Below, one piece after another: positions 1-11,254 of a stretch of DNA of 64,000 nucleotides. Both the position numbers and the translations under genes were made by a program. The stretch lies in assembly GCF_033807715.1 (NCBI RefSeq), contig NC_084597.1, forward strand, positions 5,036,166-5,100,165, written 5' to 3'. The notes under the pieces were generated by a model, which saw only the letters and a program-made list of their open reading frames with translations, was not told the DNA's origin and searched no databases. Positions within the stretch are counted from its first letter, which is position 1. Each line of letters opens with the position of its first letter. The stretch is from Cololabis saira (lineage: Eukaryota; Chordata; Actinopteri; Beloniformes; Belonidae).

Positions 1-462
1 GTCACACACACGCAGAGCACACGGCGCACCCGTGGTGCCGTCACGAATCGTTCAGAGTTCTCCGTCTCTCCGTTTGGTCGCGGTGCAGTACCCCCCGCGA
101 CCACTAGTTAGCGATCTTTTTCTGAATGGTTTATCCGACTTTTTCCGGTCACAGTAAATCAAAGAAATAAGGACAACTATTGTGCAAAAAACAAAAACAA
201 AAAAAATCACATATAAACGAAGAAAAAAGCCCTGGAAGTTCACTACTGATTCAAACCGGAAACCGGAAATGCTTCGCTTTCAAACGAACCAATCACAGCC
301 CTCTCGGTCTGCGTGTGGACGGCGTCTCCTCGACGCGTAGTTACAATTTTCGGGAGGTGCACGTCACTGACGGCGCATGTGACGGCGTGTCCTCTGCGTG
401 TCCAAAAACCACACGCCGTAGACACGGCGTCGTTTTGACGCAGAAGTATAATTCAGCCTTTA
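1..462. mobile_element. Degenerate foldback element, cut by window edge
   Basis: The right edge (CGTTTTGACGCAGAAG, then ATTCAGCCTTTA) matches the right arm of the palindromic foldback elements found elsewhere here, for example at 1419-1561. GCAGAGC-like and ACGGCG-like motifs near the left edge suggest the other arm, but the outer end lies outside the window. The short open frames inside have no recognisable domain. The right end abuts the family C element at 463, whose left half is missing. Confidence 0.35.
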
Positions 463-846
463 CACTTATAAGGTGAGCATGAATCAATGTTTTATGATGT
501 AAAATTGTATGTATTTATTATTTTTATTTATTTATTTAATTTTAGTTGTTACATTTCTGGAAAAGAAAAAAGTCAAATCATACATGAGAGAAACTATTCA
601 GTTTGTGGCTAAATATTTGTACTTGTATGAAACTTAAAGCAGCACAACGTAACTTTCAGCTTTTCTGAGTTTGGCGGCATCTTTTGGACAAAAGCGGTAG
701 TGTTTTACCAGAAAAGACACTACGTATCCCATGAGCACCAGCGCGTACTGCCGGAAAACTCCTGTCCCGTCGCTGCATTTGTTTTGAGAGAAGACGGGAC
801 GCTTTTCTGTTTCACCAAGTGAACAGATGGAACGGAAAAAAAAAAG

Positions 847-1080
847 ATGTTAAACTGCTGGAAAGGAACTGGAATTAACCGGGATACCTTAAACAAGGAA
901 GCCAGGGAGCGGTATATGGAGAAAATAATGATTATTAACGGTCTGGATCCATATGAAATCTCTACTGAAGAATGGAGCTCCTCGTCGGAGTGCCACTCTT
1001 TAGAAGGATTTACTGCCGCAGTTCTGCAGAACCCACGTCTTACTACCTTGTTTAGGAGTGTTTGGCAGCTGCTTTGGTAA
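847..1080 (+). CDS. Conserved 77-residue frame inside TTAA element
   Basis: The frame starts at an ATG after an A-rich stretch and ends with a TAA. The peptide is soluble-looking, with basic then acidic character, and includes RYMEKIMIINGLDPYEI followed by an EEWSSSS segment. From memory, the RY..K....GG.DPYE-type start occurs in fish proteins linked to YqaJ-like nuclease or SWIM-finger domains; this is a weak family link, not an assignment. The same frame is open in the inverted copy at 39347-39580, with about five residue changes. That supports a real exon rather than a chance frame. It has no catalytic motif and is probably the first part of a longer ancestral product now deleted. Function is unknown. 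Confidence 0.5.
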   Translation: MLNCWKGTGINRDTLNKEARERYMEKIMIINGLDPYEISTEEWSSSSECHSLEGFTAAVLQNPRLTTLFRSVWQLLW

Positions 1081-1418
1081 ATGTTTGACTCGCCATGTGT
1101 TTCTATAAATTAGTATAATAGTACAACATACAGTCCATGTTTTGTATCCCTCTTACTTCTCTTTTCTTTTTTTTGACTGCTATATTATGCTGAAGAGGCT
1201 CCGAGGCGTGAGCAATATTTTTGTTTTCCTCATGAGATTATTTTTTTCCTCTGCAGCTACAAATAAGAGTTAATATTTTTTCCTCAACAAACTAGTTTTA
1301 TCTGAAGATTGGGGTTAATCGCACCACAGAGAGCTGGCCAGCAACTGCGTTTAGCTGGAGAAGTGGGGAATAAAACCCGTGTTTTGATCCAACCCGGTCT
1401 GTGTGAGTGTTTGTGGTT

Positions 1419-1561
1419 AAGGCTGTTTATGGTTCTGCGTTAAATCGACGCAGAGCTTACGGCGTAGGGTACGCGGCGACACGCACCGTACGTTGCGTGT
1501 CGCCACGTACCCTACACCGTAGGTCTGCGTCGATTTAACGCAGAACCATAATTCAGGCTTT
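1419..1561. mobile_element. Palindromic foldback element flanked by TTA
   Basis: Two long arms (TTTATGGTTCTGCGTTAAAT and its complement) meet at an apex containing CGTACG. The element is absent from the sister TTAA copy at 38488-39805, so it inserted after that family spread. The flanks read TTA on both sides (GGTTA and GGCTTTA), which fits a PIF/Harbinger-like 3-bp target. Confidence 0.8.
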
Positions 1562-2338
1562 ACTGTGTGGAAGGTTTGGTCGTTACAGCCGCGATCCAAG
1601 CGAGCCGACGACTCTTTTACTCTTTTACTTTGTTATATCAGATACTTGGCCTCCGTGGTTCTGCCTCCGAGCAGGAAAGCAGTGAAAAGTTAAACCATTA
1701 TTGATCTTTTCCCCACGTCTGTTATGTGGAGCTGCTGCAGCCGCAACGGGTTACCAGCTTCTGCGGAGCTGCGCTCCACGCCCCGCCCATTTTCGTCTCC
1801 ACTGCGAAATCGGGAAGGAGGGGGAAGTGACGTATGCCGTAAAGCAGTCAAAGCCGTAAAAATGTGTAGTTTTTTAGTGTGGCAGGGTTCCTACCATGCT
1901 CCTCAAAGTTACATAGTGCCAGTGAAGGAGATACAGACCCCTCAGACCATGACAGAGGTTCATTAAACCTGTTGGAAGTTGATGTTCCATCACAATGATG
2001 ATGAAATATTAGATTAAGGTGGAAAAGTTACATAGTGTCGCTTTAAGATGCATAATGCAAACCTGACATTTACTTCTAGTTCAGTTTGTGGAAAATGGTT
2101 GGCCTGGCTTTCTCTTTAAAACTTAAACAGTTATAAAGCATTACAAACTGTAACAATAGTGCAAACGAACAGCATTGTTTTGTATTTTGTGTCTTTCAAA
2201 TAAAAGACACATTTTTCCAGTCCTATGTTCCTCATTCAAGGTTGTTAAAAAAATACTGCTATAATATCGTATCGTATCATTAACGTGACCTCAATATCGT
2301 GTATCGTATCGTGAGATTAGTGTATCGTTACACCCCTA

Positions 2339-3261
2339 CAAAATGGTAAAAGGAGGACTGACCATTGCACTTATGCCAGTGTTAAAAACAGATTGAGAAC
2401 CGAGGGTTGAAAGACATGACTGGAACTTGTTATAAATATATATGAGCAGGCGGAGGCTTAAAAGGTCTCCTGTGAGCACAGATCTGTTCATGGGCGGCGT
2501 GAGGGCCGTCACACTGAAGACCGTTAATGTGAGCAAGGCCCATCTTTCTAATTGACAGCAGAAAATGACAATTGCACTTTAAAGAACATATTTTCAGCTA
2601 AACTATCTCTCACACACCTCCACATGCCATTATAATTTAGCGAAATGCAAAAAGCAAACCAGAAACCAACTGGCAAAGCTTTTCCATTCTGGGAAATGGG
2701 GTTATTATCGAGGCGAAAGAAAGGATCTCTCTCAAGCCATCAGTTGGGCGGCAGTCTTCAAAGCACTTAAGGCTTATACATTTGATGCATGGCAATAATG
2801 CTTTTCTCTAAAAACCTGAGTAACTGGCAGCTAGAGAACTTAAAAGTGTCTCTTGGACAAACCACTTAGTTGCCAGATTTTAAAGTAACGATCCCTTCAG
2901 AAAAGAACCAAGAGGGGGGGAGGGATTGAAAATAAGTCTCTGCAGTTTTCTCCAAAAATGGTTTTAATAACTTATGTGGACTCAAATCAAAGAACCAATC
3001 ACTATTCTGAAACACTTGACCACAGTTACGCAGTTTTTCATCATTTCTTTCCTCCAGGGCGCCTGTCACTGCATATAATTCCTTCTTTTAGACTAATTAT
3101 GAGGCTTCTCGTGTCAGTGTTTGAGATGGGACTATTTCTGTGTGAAAAAGAACTTAATCACTGAGTAAAAGTTGCTATTTGCATTCGCTGACGTATGATC
3201 TATGAGCAGTATGCAAATACATTTGATTTTATGACAATGAGGCAGCCCTAATGACGTTAAG
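2339..3261. other. Unannotated spacer
   Basis: AT-rich sequence. I see no exon with splice sites, no terminal inverted repeat and no tandem array. The short open frames on both strands lack domains. Confidence 0.5.
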
Positions 3262-3577
3262 TTTCTATTAATCAGACTTGGTGTCTAAAATTAACACGAC
3301 AAGCGATGCTTTTTGCACTCGTTACACAAACGGCACCTGCATGAAGACGTCTGCTTTTCCCCGTCTTTGGTGACTGGCTTGCAGAGTCAAATGAACTGTT
3401 TTGAATTTAGGCCCATGGTTGATCAAAGCTTTTAGAAAAGACTTAAGAACACAATCACATTAGAGTAGGAGCAGACATCTAGAACCAGAAAATCGCATTG
3501 CAATCCCCAAAGGGGATTGGGACGAGAGAATCTATCCAAATCCCAATGCCAATTAAAACATGCATTGACATTTACTT
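3262..3577 (+). repeat. Tandem duplication, copy 1 of unique segment
   Basis: About 316 bases starting TTTCTATTAATCAGACTTGG recur at 4628-4945 with only a few differences (such as AACACGAC against AACATGAC, and GTTTTGAA against GTTTTTTGAA). The offset is about 1.37 kb. The intervening material is a TTTC array. Confidence 0.9.
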
Positions 3578-3584
3578 ACTTACT

Positions 3585-4945
<1,361 letters not shown>

Positions 4946-4995
4946 CTTCAGAAGCAACTAAGCATTTCCATAGTTCATGTGAGACTACACAGCTC
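4946..4995 (+). repeat. 50-bp direct repeat left of chimeric element
   Basis: TTCAGAAGCAACTAAGC through CACAGCTC recurs at 6029-6077 (TTCAGAAGCAACTAACC through CACAGCTC). It flanks the family 1 element at 4996-6028 on both sides. It is far longer than the 8-bp target duplication other copies show. Confidence 0.85.
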
Positions 4996-5036
4996 TAAGG
5001 ATGGGCGGTATGAACTAAAACACTATCATGATAATT

Positions 5037-5084
<48 letters not shown>

Positions 5085-5239
5085 GGCTCATTTCGTTCTT
5101 TCTTTCTTTTTAGGCTCATTTCGTTCTTTTGTTCTTTCTTTCTTTCTTTCTTTTTAGGCTCATTTCGTTCTTTCTTTCTTTCTTTTTAGGCTCATTTCGT
5201 TCTTTCTTTCTTTTCTTTCTTTCTTTTTAGGCTCATTTC

Positions 5240-5275
<36 letters not shown>

Positions 5276-5442
5276 TTTAGGCTCATTTCTTTCTTTCTTT
5301 CTTTCTTTCTTTTTAGGCTCATTTCGTTCTTTTGTTCTTTCTTTCTTTCTTTCTTTTTAGGCTCATTTCGTTCTTTCTTTCTTTCTTTTTAGGCTCATTT
5401 CGTTCTTTCTTTCTTTTCTTTCTTTCTTTTTAGGCTCATTTC

Positions 5443-5497
<55 letters not shown>

Positions 5498-5581
5498 AGG
5501 CTCATTTCGTTCTTTCTTTCTTTTTAGGCTCATTTCGTTCTTTTGTTCTTTCTTTTCTTTCTTTCTTTTTAGGCTCATTTC

Positions 5582-5637
<56 letters not shown>

Positions 5638-6028
5638 TTTAGGCTCATTTCTTTCTTTCTGGCTCATATATTCCTTCCTTCCTTCCTTCCTTCCTTCCTT
5701 CCTTCCTTCCTTCCTTCCTTCCTTCCTTCCTTCCTTCCTTCCTTCCTTCCTTCCTTCCTTCCTTCCTTCCTTCCTTCCTTCCTTCCTTCCCTCCCTCCCT
5801 CCCTCCCTCCCTCCCTCCCTCCCTCCCTCCCTCCCTCCCTCCCTCCCTCCCTCCTTCCTTCCTTCCTTCCTTCCTTCCTTCCTTCCTTCCTTCCTTCCTT
5901 CCTTCCTTCCTTCCTTCCTTCCTTCCTTCAAAAACGGAATTTATTGTTTTTACCGTGAGATACAAATTCTTACCGTGGGGAATTTTTTTGACGGTTTATC
6001 GTGAACGGTAAAATATCACCCATTCCTA
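4996..6028 (+). mobile_element. Family 1 hAT-like element with array, chimeric copy
   Basis: The left end is TAAGGATGGGCGGTATGAAC; the right end has TATCGTGAACGG and ATCACCCATTCCTA, as in the other family 1 copies (16895, 25491, 26914, 29048, 33500, 44991). The interior is almost entirely TTTC and TTCC repeat. The immediate 8-mers differ (CACAGCTC left, TTCAGAAG right), and each is found at the far end of the other 50-bp flank. That suggests two insertions fused into one element. Confidence 0.8.
5036..5929 (+). repeat. Compound TTTC / TTCC / CCCT array
   Basis: TTTC units with GGCTCATTTCGTTC and GGCTCATTTC interruptions run to about 5669, then pure TTCC, a CCCT core at about 5789-5853, and TTCC again to 5929. 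The smooth TTCC-CCCT-TTCC change suggests point mutation followed by slippage expansion from the middle. Confidence 0.95.
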
Positions 6029-6077
6029 TTCAGAAGCAACTAACCATTTCCATAGTTCATGTGAGACTACACAGCTC
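6029..6077 (+). repeat. 50-bp direct repeat right of chimeric element
   Basis: Partner of 4946-4995, differing at a few positions. It continues into unique sequence CCTTGAATTTAAAGAG, so this is the original right flank of the locus. Confidence 0.85.
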
Positions 6078-6297
6078 CCTTGAATTTAAAGAGCAGATTG
6101 CAGGTTGGAGAGCCCTGTGAATCAATGTGTAGGAAAATAATGTAGGAACTGAATTTTCATTGAAATACGCATAAATATATACTACAGTGACCTCTGGAGT
6201 TGTTTTTGTGAGAGTATTTTACTTCCGCATCTGAAAAAGTTGAACCGGAAGTGACGTGACATCAGGGAGCGCGGTGAATTCAACAATAGGAAAAATA

Positions 6298-6423
6298 ATG
6301 GATCTTAATGTTAGTTGTGACACTGAAGAGGTTGTGAATGTGTATTCACACCAATATGACGGGCCACAGCCTTATAATTACCAACCCGTTAGGGCTCCCC
6401 ACGTTCTTTTGATTGACAGCTGA
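6298..6423 (+). CDS. Short frame with YDGxxPY motif, element-associated
   Basis: An ATG in a good context (AATAATGG) opens a 41-residue frame ending TGA. It contains VYSHQYDGPQPYNYQPV. The YDG-PY-aromatic-P spacing resembles the FEYDGRPYRFEPEY segment encoded on the minus strand at 27923-28090. Similar PYxFEP starts occur, from memory, in fish proteins related to the P2X7 C-terminal domain; this is a loose resemblance. The last codons run into sequence shared with the element at 31494-32342, so the true exon may end at a splice site before them. Function unknown. Confidence 0.35.
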   Translation: MDLNVSCDTEEVVNVYSHQYDGPQPYNYQPVRAPHVLLIDS

Positions 6424-6712
6424 AACTCGCTTTTTAAAAGGCTGATTTATGGGTCCGCGTTACACCAACGCAGACCCTACGGCGTAGGTTACGCGGCGAC
6501 GCACCGAACGCTGTGTGCGCCGCGTAACCTACGCCGTAGGCTACGCCGTCGATTTTACACGGAACCATAAATCCGCCTTTATTCACTACAGCACCCGCCC
6601 GTGCTCCTGAAAGAAACTCCGAAAATAACTCCTTAAAAATGGGTGAGTACTTGTAATCTGTCTACGTTTGTACTTTCTAAACAGAAAACAAGCTTATTAT
6701 CTTCTCTTTTTC
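6396..6712 (+). mobile_element. Partial copy of family H element
   Basis: The segment from CCCCACGTTCTTTTGATTGA to AAACAAGCTTATTAT matches 31587-31905 inside the family H element at 31494-32342, including a foldback in the same place. A splice-donor-like ATGGGTGAGTAC occurs at about 6639. No outer end is visible here, so the copy is partial or diverged. Confidence 0.6.
6438..6581. mobile_element. Foldback element nested in family H
   Basis: The arms AAGGCTGATTTATGGGTCC and CCATAAATCCGCCTT enclose CCTACGGCGTAGG-type sub-palindromes. TTA flanks both ends. It sits at the same site as the foldback at 31635-31767, so insertion preceded amplification of the host element. Confidence 0.8.
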
Positions 6713-6869
6713 CTGATTAAATGCATCCGAAATAGCCGGGTATTTTTAAAACCGAATATTTCCCCCCCTTCGTTTATAAAATAATTTGTATCCACATTAC
6801 ATCGTTGTTAAAATCATCTCCTTCTCGGTAACAAGCCCGAGTCCCCCCGTGTCCCACCACGGAGCTGCC

Positions 6870-6970
6870 GCGTTAAATCGACGCAGCCCTACGCCGTAGG
6901 GTACGGCGTAGGGCTGCGTGTCACCGCGTACCCTACGGCGTAGGCTCTGCGTCGGTGTAACGCAGTAAAC
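6870..6970. mobile_element. Foldback core, ends degraded
   Basis: CGTTAAATCGACGCAG, several CCTACGCCGTAGGG units and CTCTGCGTCGGTGTAACGCAG match the foldback core. The outer GGCTGATTTATGG arms are not recognisable. Confidence 0.65.
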
Positions 6971-7563
6971 GGTGGTCAAGAGCAGAGACCATTTATTTAA
7001 TAAATAGCTTGGAGAACAGATGGTGGATCATCTGTAGTTCTGGGTCGCACGTTAGACGTCAGACTCAGAGCAGATTTGTTGTTGTTTTGGAGCATAATGT
7101 GACGTTCGAAAACGCAAAACTCCGGTTGTCTCTGTCTACACCAGGTCTACACGCATCTACATAAACAGAGTTTTCAAAAATCTTCACTTTGCCCGGAGTT
7201 TTTTTAAACATTTGTTTATTTGCGTTTTCATGTGGATGACAGGTCCAAACATAGGAAAATATCTTCGGTTTAGCAGATACCCGGCTACGTGTGTACGGGG
7301 TCTGCACAGTCAGATGGGGCAGCTGTGGAGACGTTTCCCCGCTGCTGCGTCATATGACGCGGTGTTCGAGAAAAAAAGCGTTTTTAGGAGCTTTGCTAAA
7401 ATCAGCCACTTTTTCCTCTGAATACGTGCCCTTATGTCTTGTAAAACATATTAAATCCTACATTAACTTCTCACATAGTCATTTTCACATAAGGTCAGGT
7501 ATAATTTTTTAAAAAACCCTAACCTGCAGTATGCTCTTTAACGGGGTTTGCCTGTTTGTTTAC
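6971..7563. other. Unannotated, probable host intron
   Basis: No repeat end or array stands out. If the exon at 7564-7669 is real, this is the intron downstream of it on the minus strand, starting with donor GTAAAC. Confidence 0.4.
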
Positions 7564-7669
7564 CTTGCAGATGAAGCTTGCTCTCCGGGCTCTGCAGGAG
7601 GATGGAGCTGACTGAGTCCAGATTGTCATAGCTGCTGCACCCCAGCGGCCCGGTCCGTGTCTCTGTCAC
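7564..7669 (-). CDS. Internal exon of unrecognised host gene
   Basis: On the minus strand, AATTCTCTTGCAG precedes the segment and GTAAACAAAC follows it, a good acceptor and donor pair. The 106-nt exon is open in only one frame; the other two hit stops. It encodes a peptide with [19 protein letters not shown] then [13 protein letters not shown] and a split glycine codon (phase 0 in, phase 1 out). The Ser-rich, Tyr-containing composition suggests a disordered region of a signalling or cytoskeletal protein, but I do not recognise the family. GC content is clearly higher than the surroundings, as expected for coding sequence. No other exon of the gene is identifiable nearby; the next good minus-strand exon is 47 kb away at 54730-54899. 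A wrong call is possible but unlikely. Confidence 0.7.
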
Positions 7670-7929
7670 CTGCAAGAGAATTAGGATTTAAATGAAAGCC
7701 ACGTTACATAAACAAGTGCATATCTGTGCGTGTGAGTGCAAACATCTGCTAGTTTTGTGTGTATGGCAAGCCGTTTGAGTATTTATTCCATATCCTTGAT
7801 ATCAGATATCAGTTTCCTTTACTAGTTTGCACTTTGATTTTACTAGTTGAACATGTTTTGCACTAGTTCAGCATTTTATTGCACTAATATATGTAAGCAT
7901 GTTTAAAATAAGGGTAAGTAGATATGAGC

Positions 7930-8081
7930 TTCGAGGGAAACGTGATTGAAAAACCAAAGTCTAGGACTAAAATTAAAGATCAATGTTTTACTGTAAGGGG
8001 TGTAAATATATGGAATGCACTTGATGAAAAATTGAAGATGTGCCAGTCGATTCATGCATTCAAATGTTTGTTTAAGTTTAA
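7930..8081 (+). pseudogene. LINE reverse transcriptase C-terminal relic
   Basis: One plus frame reads KDQCFTVRGVNIWNALDEKL followed by KMCQSIHAFKCLFKF. This fits the extreme C terminus of non-LTR reverse transcriptases (G.xxWN.L...K...S...FK..LK). It is 5' truncated and ends where the family D element inserted at a TTAA (8078-8081). Similar relics lie at 39955-40129 and 53150-53570. Confidence 0.65.
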
Positions 8082-8177
8082 AGGAGCTTGAGGCAGGATT
8101 GAGGCAGGATTTGTGAAAAAAATTCGTATACATTTTAAGTTTTCTAGTATTAATATCAGATGAAGCGTTCAGAACTG

Positions 8178-8178
<1 letters not shown>
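8082..8178 (+). mobile_element. Family D TTAA short element, partial
   Basis: AGGAGCTTGAGGCAGGATT after TTAA, continuing TTTTAAGTTTTCTAGTA, matches the left part of the element at 49938-51631. The copy breaks off at a poly-A run and its right end is not seen. Confidence 0.75.

Positions 8179-8205
<27 letters not shown>
8179..8205 (+). repeat. Poly-A run
   Basis: About 27 consecutive adenines where the family D fragment stops. It could be a retroposed 3' tail or slippage; no polyadenylation signal stands directly upstream. Confidence 0.9.
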
Positions 8206-8208
<3 letters not shown>

Positions 8209-8401
8209 AATTCAATTATGGAATCATTTTTCAAAAGGTTTCAAAATATGCCTATTTGTGGAAACATATGTAGTATTTGAGTTACATAAAAGCGTGTTAT
8301 TTGTTTTCTTCCTAGTTGTCCTTGTGGTCAAGAACCCCCAACACAAAAATGGTTTGGCCGCTGATCAAAATTTGATGTTATCATTTAATTCAACCATTAG
8401 A

Positions 8402-8554
8402 ATGGTCAAAATGTCCGGTCAGCACAAGTCTGGTGCTCAGAAAAGAAGAGAAAAGAGAAGAAGAGAAGAAGAAAATAGAGGCCTCAGAGATTCTCTACAC
8501 AAATATTTTAAAAAGGTGGTGACTGTGAAGCTGGAATTAATAAAGTCAGCGTAG
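8402..8554 (+). pseudogene. hAT transposase N-terminal piece, ZMYM1-like
   Basis: The frame from ATG 8402 encodes about 50 residues, including SGQHKSGAQKRREKRRREEE and a following helix-like stretch. The K.SGAQKRKEKR start is characteristic of ZMYM1-like hAT proteins (TTF-type finger group). Upstream codons of the longer open frame are hydrophobic and unrelated, so the internal ATG is preferred. The frame stops at TAG shortly before AAGGTAAGAAA, a good donor, suggesting an original first exon with a late nonsense change. No zinc-finger or catalytic part follows. It is a relic. Confidence 0.55.
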
Positions 8555-9041
8555 AGCAAGGTAAGAAACAGTTACAACGTTTACCAACCTTGTAACTTAA
8601 CCTAACTGGCTAGCTCTAATGTTAACGTCCATTAGCTTGTATAAAAACCTGAAGAGCAGAGGGAGAGGAGAGGAAGAGGAGAAGGAGAGATCCGGGCGCA
8701 GGGGGGCCCATCTTAGATTATTTTGTCCCGGGCCCCGGCAGGACTGTCAGCTGGCCTGGGTTTCAGGATAGTGACACTTTTATCCAGCTAGTTTGAACAG
8801 AGGCTGTACTAATGAAGCCATGCCTCCTACTAGTAGCATCAAAGTCCAAGGTAGTTATCATTTTAACACACTAATAGGCTTCTGGGCCAAACTAGTTAAC
8901 TACTACATTATACAAGTTAACTAGTGGGCTTCAAAATATCTGACATATTAATCAGTTAACAGGTTTCTAGTTAACTAGTGACATATAGTTGTGTGCTATT
9001 TTTTTACTACCGGTAGTCACCTAGTTATGGTCCCGTTAGTC

Positions 9042-10040
9042 CAGGGGTCACCAACCTTCTTGAAACTGAGAGCTACTTCAAGGGCACTGAGTAATGCAAA
9101 GGGCTACCACTTTGATAAAACACTGCTAAAATAACAAAGTTACACAGTTTACCTTTAATTTAACATTATTATTAATGAAGACACTAATCGTTAATGATTC
9201 ATCAAAAATAACTATTCAGAATGATTAGGCAAGGTAGGAAACAGATACTGTACATTTCAACATGCAATATTTAATTTCTTATATACCTTTCCAAAAGTTT
9301 CATTTTCAAATGATCACTTCCATAACAATTTGCAGGAAATCTTTTTCAATTTTCACAAGCCACTAACAGTTTTTATCAAATCATGAACTCTGAAGCATGT
9401 TTGTACAAATGATCAATCATGTAAGATTTAGCAAAAAATGGACTCCTTTTAAAATAAATCTTTTACTGAAATGTCTCTCCACGTTGTGCCGCTTAAGCCT
9501 GATTTATGGTTCTGCGTAAAATGGACGCAGAGCCTACGGCGTAGGGTACGCGGCGCTGCGTATCCTACGCCGTAGGTTCTGCGTTGGTGTAACGCGGAAC
9601 CTGAAATCAGCCTTTAACCGTCGCCACAGTCGCATCGCAAATGAGACACACAGTTTTCTTTCATGTTAGTAAAAAAGAACTCTCCCTCCCATTCACTGTG
9701 AAAACGATACGTTTTCTTCCTTTTTCCTGCCATGTTTTTGTCGGTAGAAACCGCTTCCGTCTCCTCATCTTTGCTTTGCAGCGCTCACGAGCTAGTCTCA
9801 GCAAAGCTGTTTGGTCATGCACACTAGACTGACCTGACTTTTTTCATGATTTATATATATTTTTTTTATTTATGTTTTTGTGTAATTGTTTTTGAGTTTA
9901 CATCACTGTGAATGTAATTTAAAAAGAATAGCAACACAATTGAATACAATTTTAGACAGAGCTAGTTCGGGATTAGTGCTATTTTTAGAACTGGCCTGCG
10001 GGCGACCTGGTGCCCGCGGGCACCAGGTTGGTGACCCCTG
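9042..10040. mobile_element. Non-autonomous hAT element with perfect 8-bp duplication
   Basis: The ends are CAGGGGTCACCAACCT and AGGTTGGTGACCCCTG. CGTTAGTC is duplicated at 9034-9041 and 10041-10048. The 999-bp interior has no transposase. A foldback sits at 9495-9616, and the element lies inside the larger 7764-10100 element. Confidence 0.9.
9495..9616. mobile_element. Foldback element nested in hAT element
   Basis: AGCCTGATTTATGGTTCTGC and its complement enclose CCTACGGCGTAGGGTACG. TTA occurs on both sides (GCTTA, CCTTTA). Confidence 0.8.
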
Positions 10041-10100
10041 CGTTAGTCTCTTGTTAGTCTGATATCAAGGATATGGAATACAAACTCAAATGGTTTGTCA

Positions 10101-11165
10101 TATTGTATGTGTGGAAGGAAGAAGAAGGACTTCCAAATTTAATTAAACATGTGTTTCAGTCTCATGATTTGACAAGCAGTATCTTTTTTGTTAGGCTTTT
10201 TTTAACATGTACAAACATGGATCACAAGACTACCCAGCTATTAAACCTGTGACAGTTTACCTGAGAGACTTAAACATGTCTAATAGTGCAGCTCCACACA
10301 AAGCTGCACTGATTATGCAGCTTTGCTTCAGAACGTAAACGGTTCCATAAACTAAACATGTTTTTAAACCACTTAGAACGTGAGAATTACATGGACTCAA
10401 TTCTCAGATGAAGTCTTAATTGCATTCATATATAATAATTTCACACAAAGGAATAGGATTGCACTTTTGAATAGGTAATATTAGTTGCCATTTATTTTCA
10501 TTTTTTGTAAAAAATAACATAAAAAAAGAATAGCATCATTACTTTTTATAACAGCATTAGGGGTGTGGAAAGAGAACCGTAGCTCTGTGCTGTTGTTTGG
10601 AAGAGAGCAAGATGGTTTATTTTTTTCTTTTGCTATTCGTACGTAAGGAAGTTTCCCTAAAAATATGTCCTTTCCATTTACCATGAATCAGATATAGCCT
10701 ACTATAAATTGAATTTGGGTCTGGCAGTGTAAACATAATTTAATAGTAAGCTAATGTCATCGGTGTTTCTATAGTGGTGGATCTGCAACCATACTCAGTT
10801 GTAAATATACAACTATACAAATAAATGCATAAAATAAAATTGAATTGATTAGAGTTGTTGAGAACACAGGCTTTAAACACACGTTTTATAGTTTGTTTAA
10901 TTTGAGAATATTTTATTTATTGGAGGACTTGGTAAAAGATATAAGCATTAGTCTATTTTTTATTCGTATTTATATTTATTATTTTGTAATGTTTCCTTTT
11001 TATAAGAAAATGTATAAACAGTTTTTTGCAAAATTTTAAAATTAAACCAAAAGAAATTTTAATGTTTTGTGTTCCTTTCCCTTACTGCACCAAAAATGAA
11101 CTGGATTGTAACCTCAAAACCAAAGTAAGTACCAAACCATGGTTTTTGTGGACCGTTGTGTGTGT
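10101..11165. other. Unannotated AT-rich spacer
   Basis: No exon, terminal repeat or known element is visible. Short AT-rich open frames have no domains. A weak TG run precedes the TA array. Confidence 0.5.
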
Positions 11166-11166
11166 G

Positions 11167-11251
<85 letters not shown>
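11166..11251. repeat. (TA)n microsatellite
   Basis: About 43 TA units with a single TACA interruption, immediately abutting the end of the family C element at 11252. Confidence 0.95.

Positions 11252-11254
<3 letters not shown>

Larger units (their letters stand above)
638..2042 (+). mobile_element. TTAA-flanked DNA transposon, copy 1
   Basis: The element is flanked by TTAA at 634-637 and 2043-2046. Its ends are inverted repeats: AGCAGCACAACGTAACTTTC on the left, and AGCGACACTATGTAACTTTT as the reverse complement of the right. Site and target fit the piggyBac superfamily, although the tips are not the classical CCC type. A second copy lies inverted at 38488-39805. Copy 1 alone contains the foldback at 1419-1561. 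It carries a short conserved reading frame (847-1080) but no transposase, so it would need help in trans. Confidence 0.8.
463..2338 (+). mobile_element. hAT-like short element (family C), split copy
   Basis: The two halves, 463-633 and 2047-2338, match the uninterrupted copy at 58203-59199. The right terminus is GTTACACCCCTA with the TATCGTGACC/TATCGTAT motif cluster just inside. The left terminus is lost to the foldback remnant. The interruption is the TTAA element at 638-2042. It is non-autonomous, with no coding capacity. Confidence 0.8.
7764..10100. mobile_element. 2.3-kb element with 43-bp terminal inverted repeats
   Basis: TGGCAAGCCGTTTGAG through CCTTGATATCAGA at 7764-7806 is matched in inverted form at 10058-10100 (TGACAAACCATTTGAG, then the same inner part), about 85-90% identical. 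TA flanks both ends, as in the Tc1/mariner group. Inside the ends are short ACTAGTT repeats. The body holds a LINE fragment, a family D fragment, a ZMYM1-like frame and an hAT element, so little of the original interior is identifiable. Confidence 0.6.
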
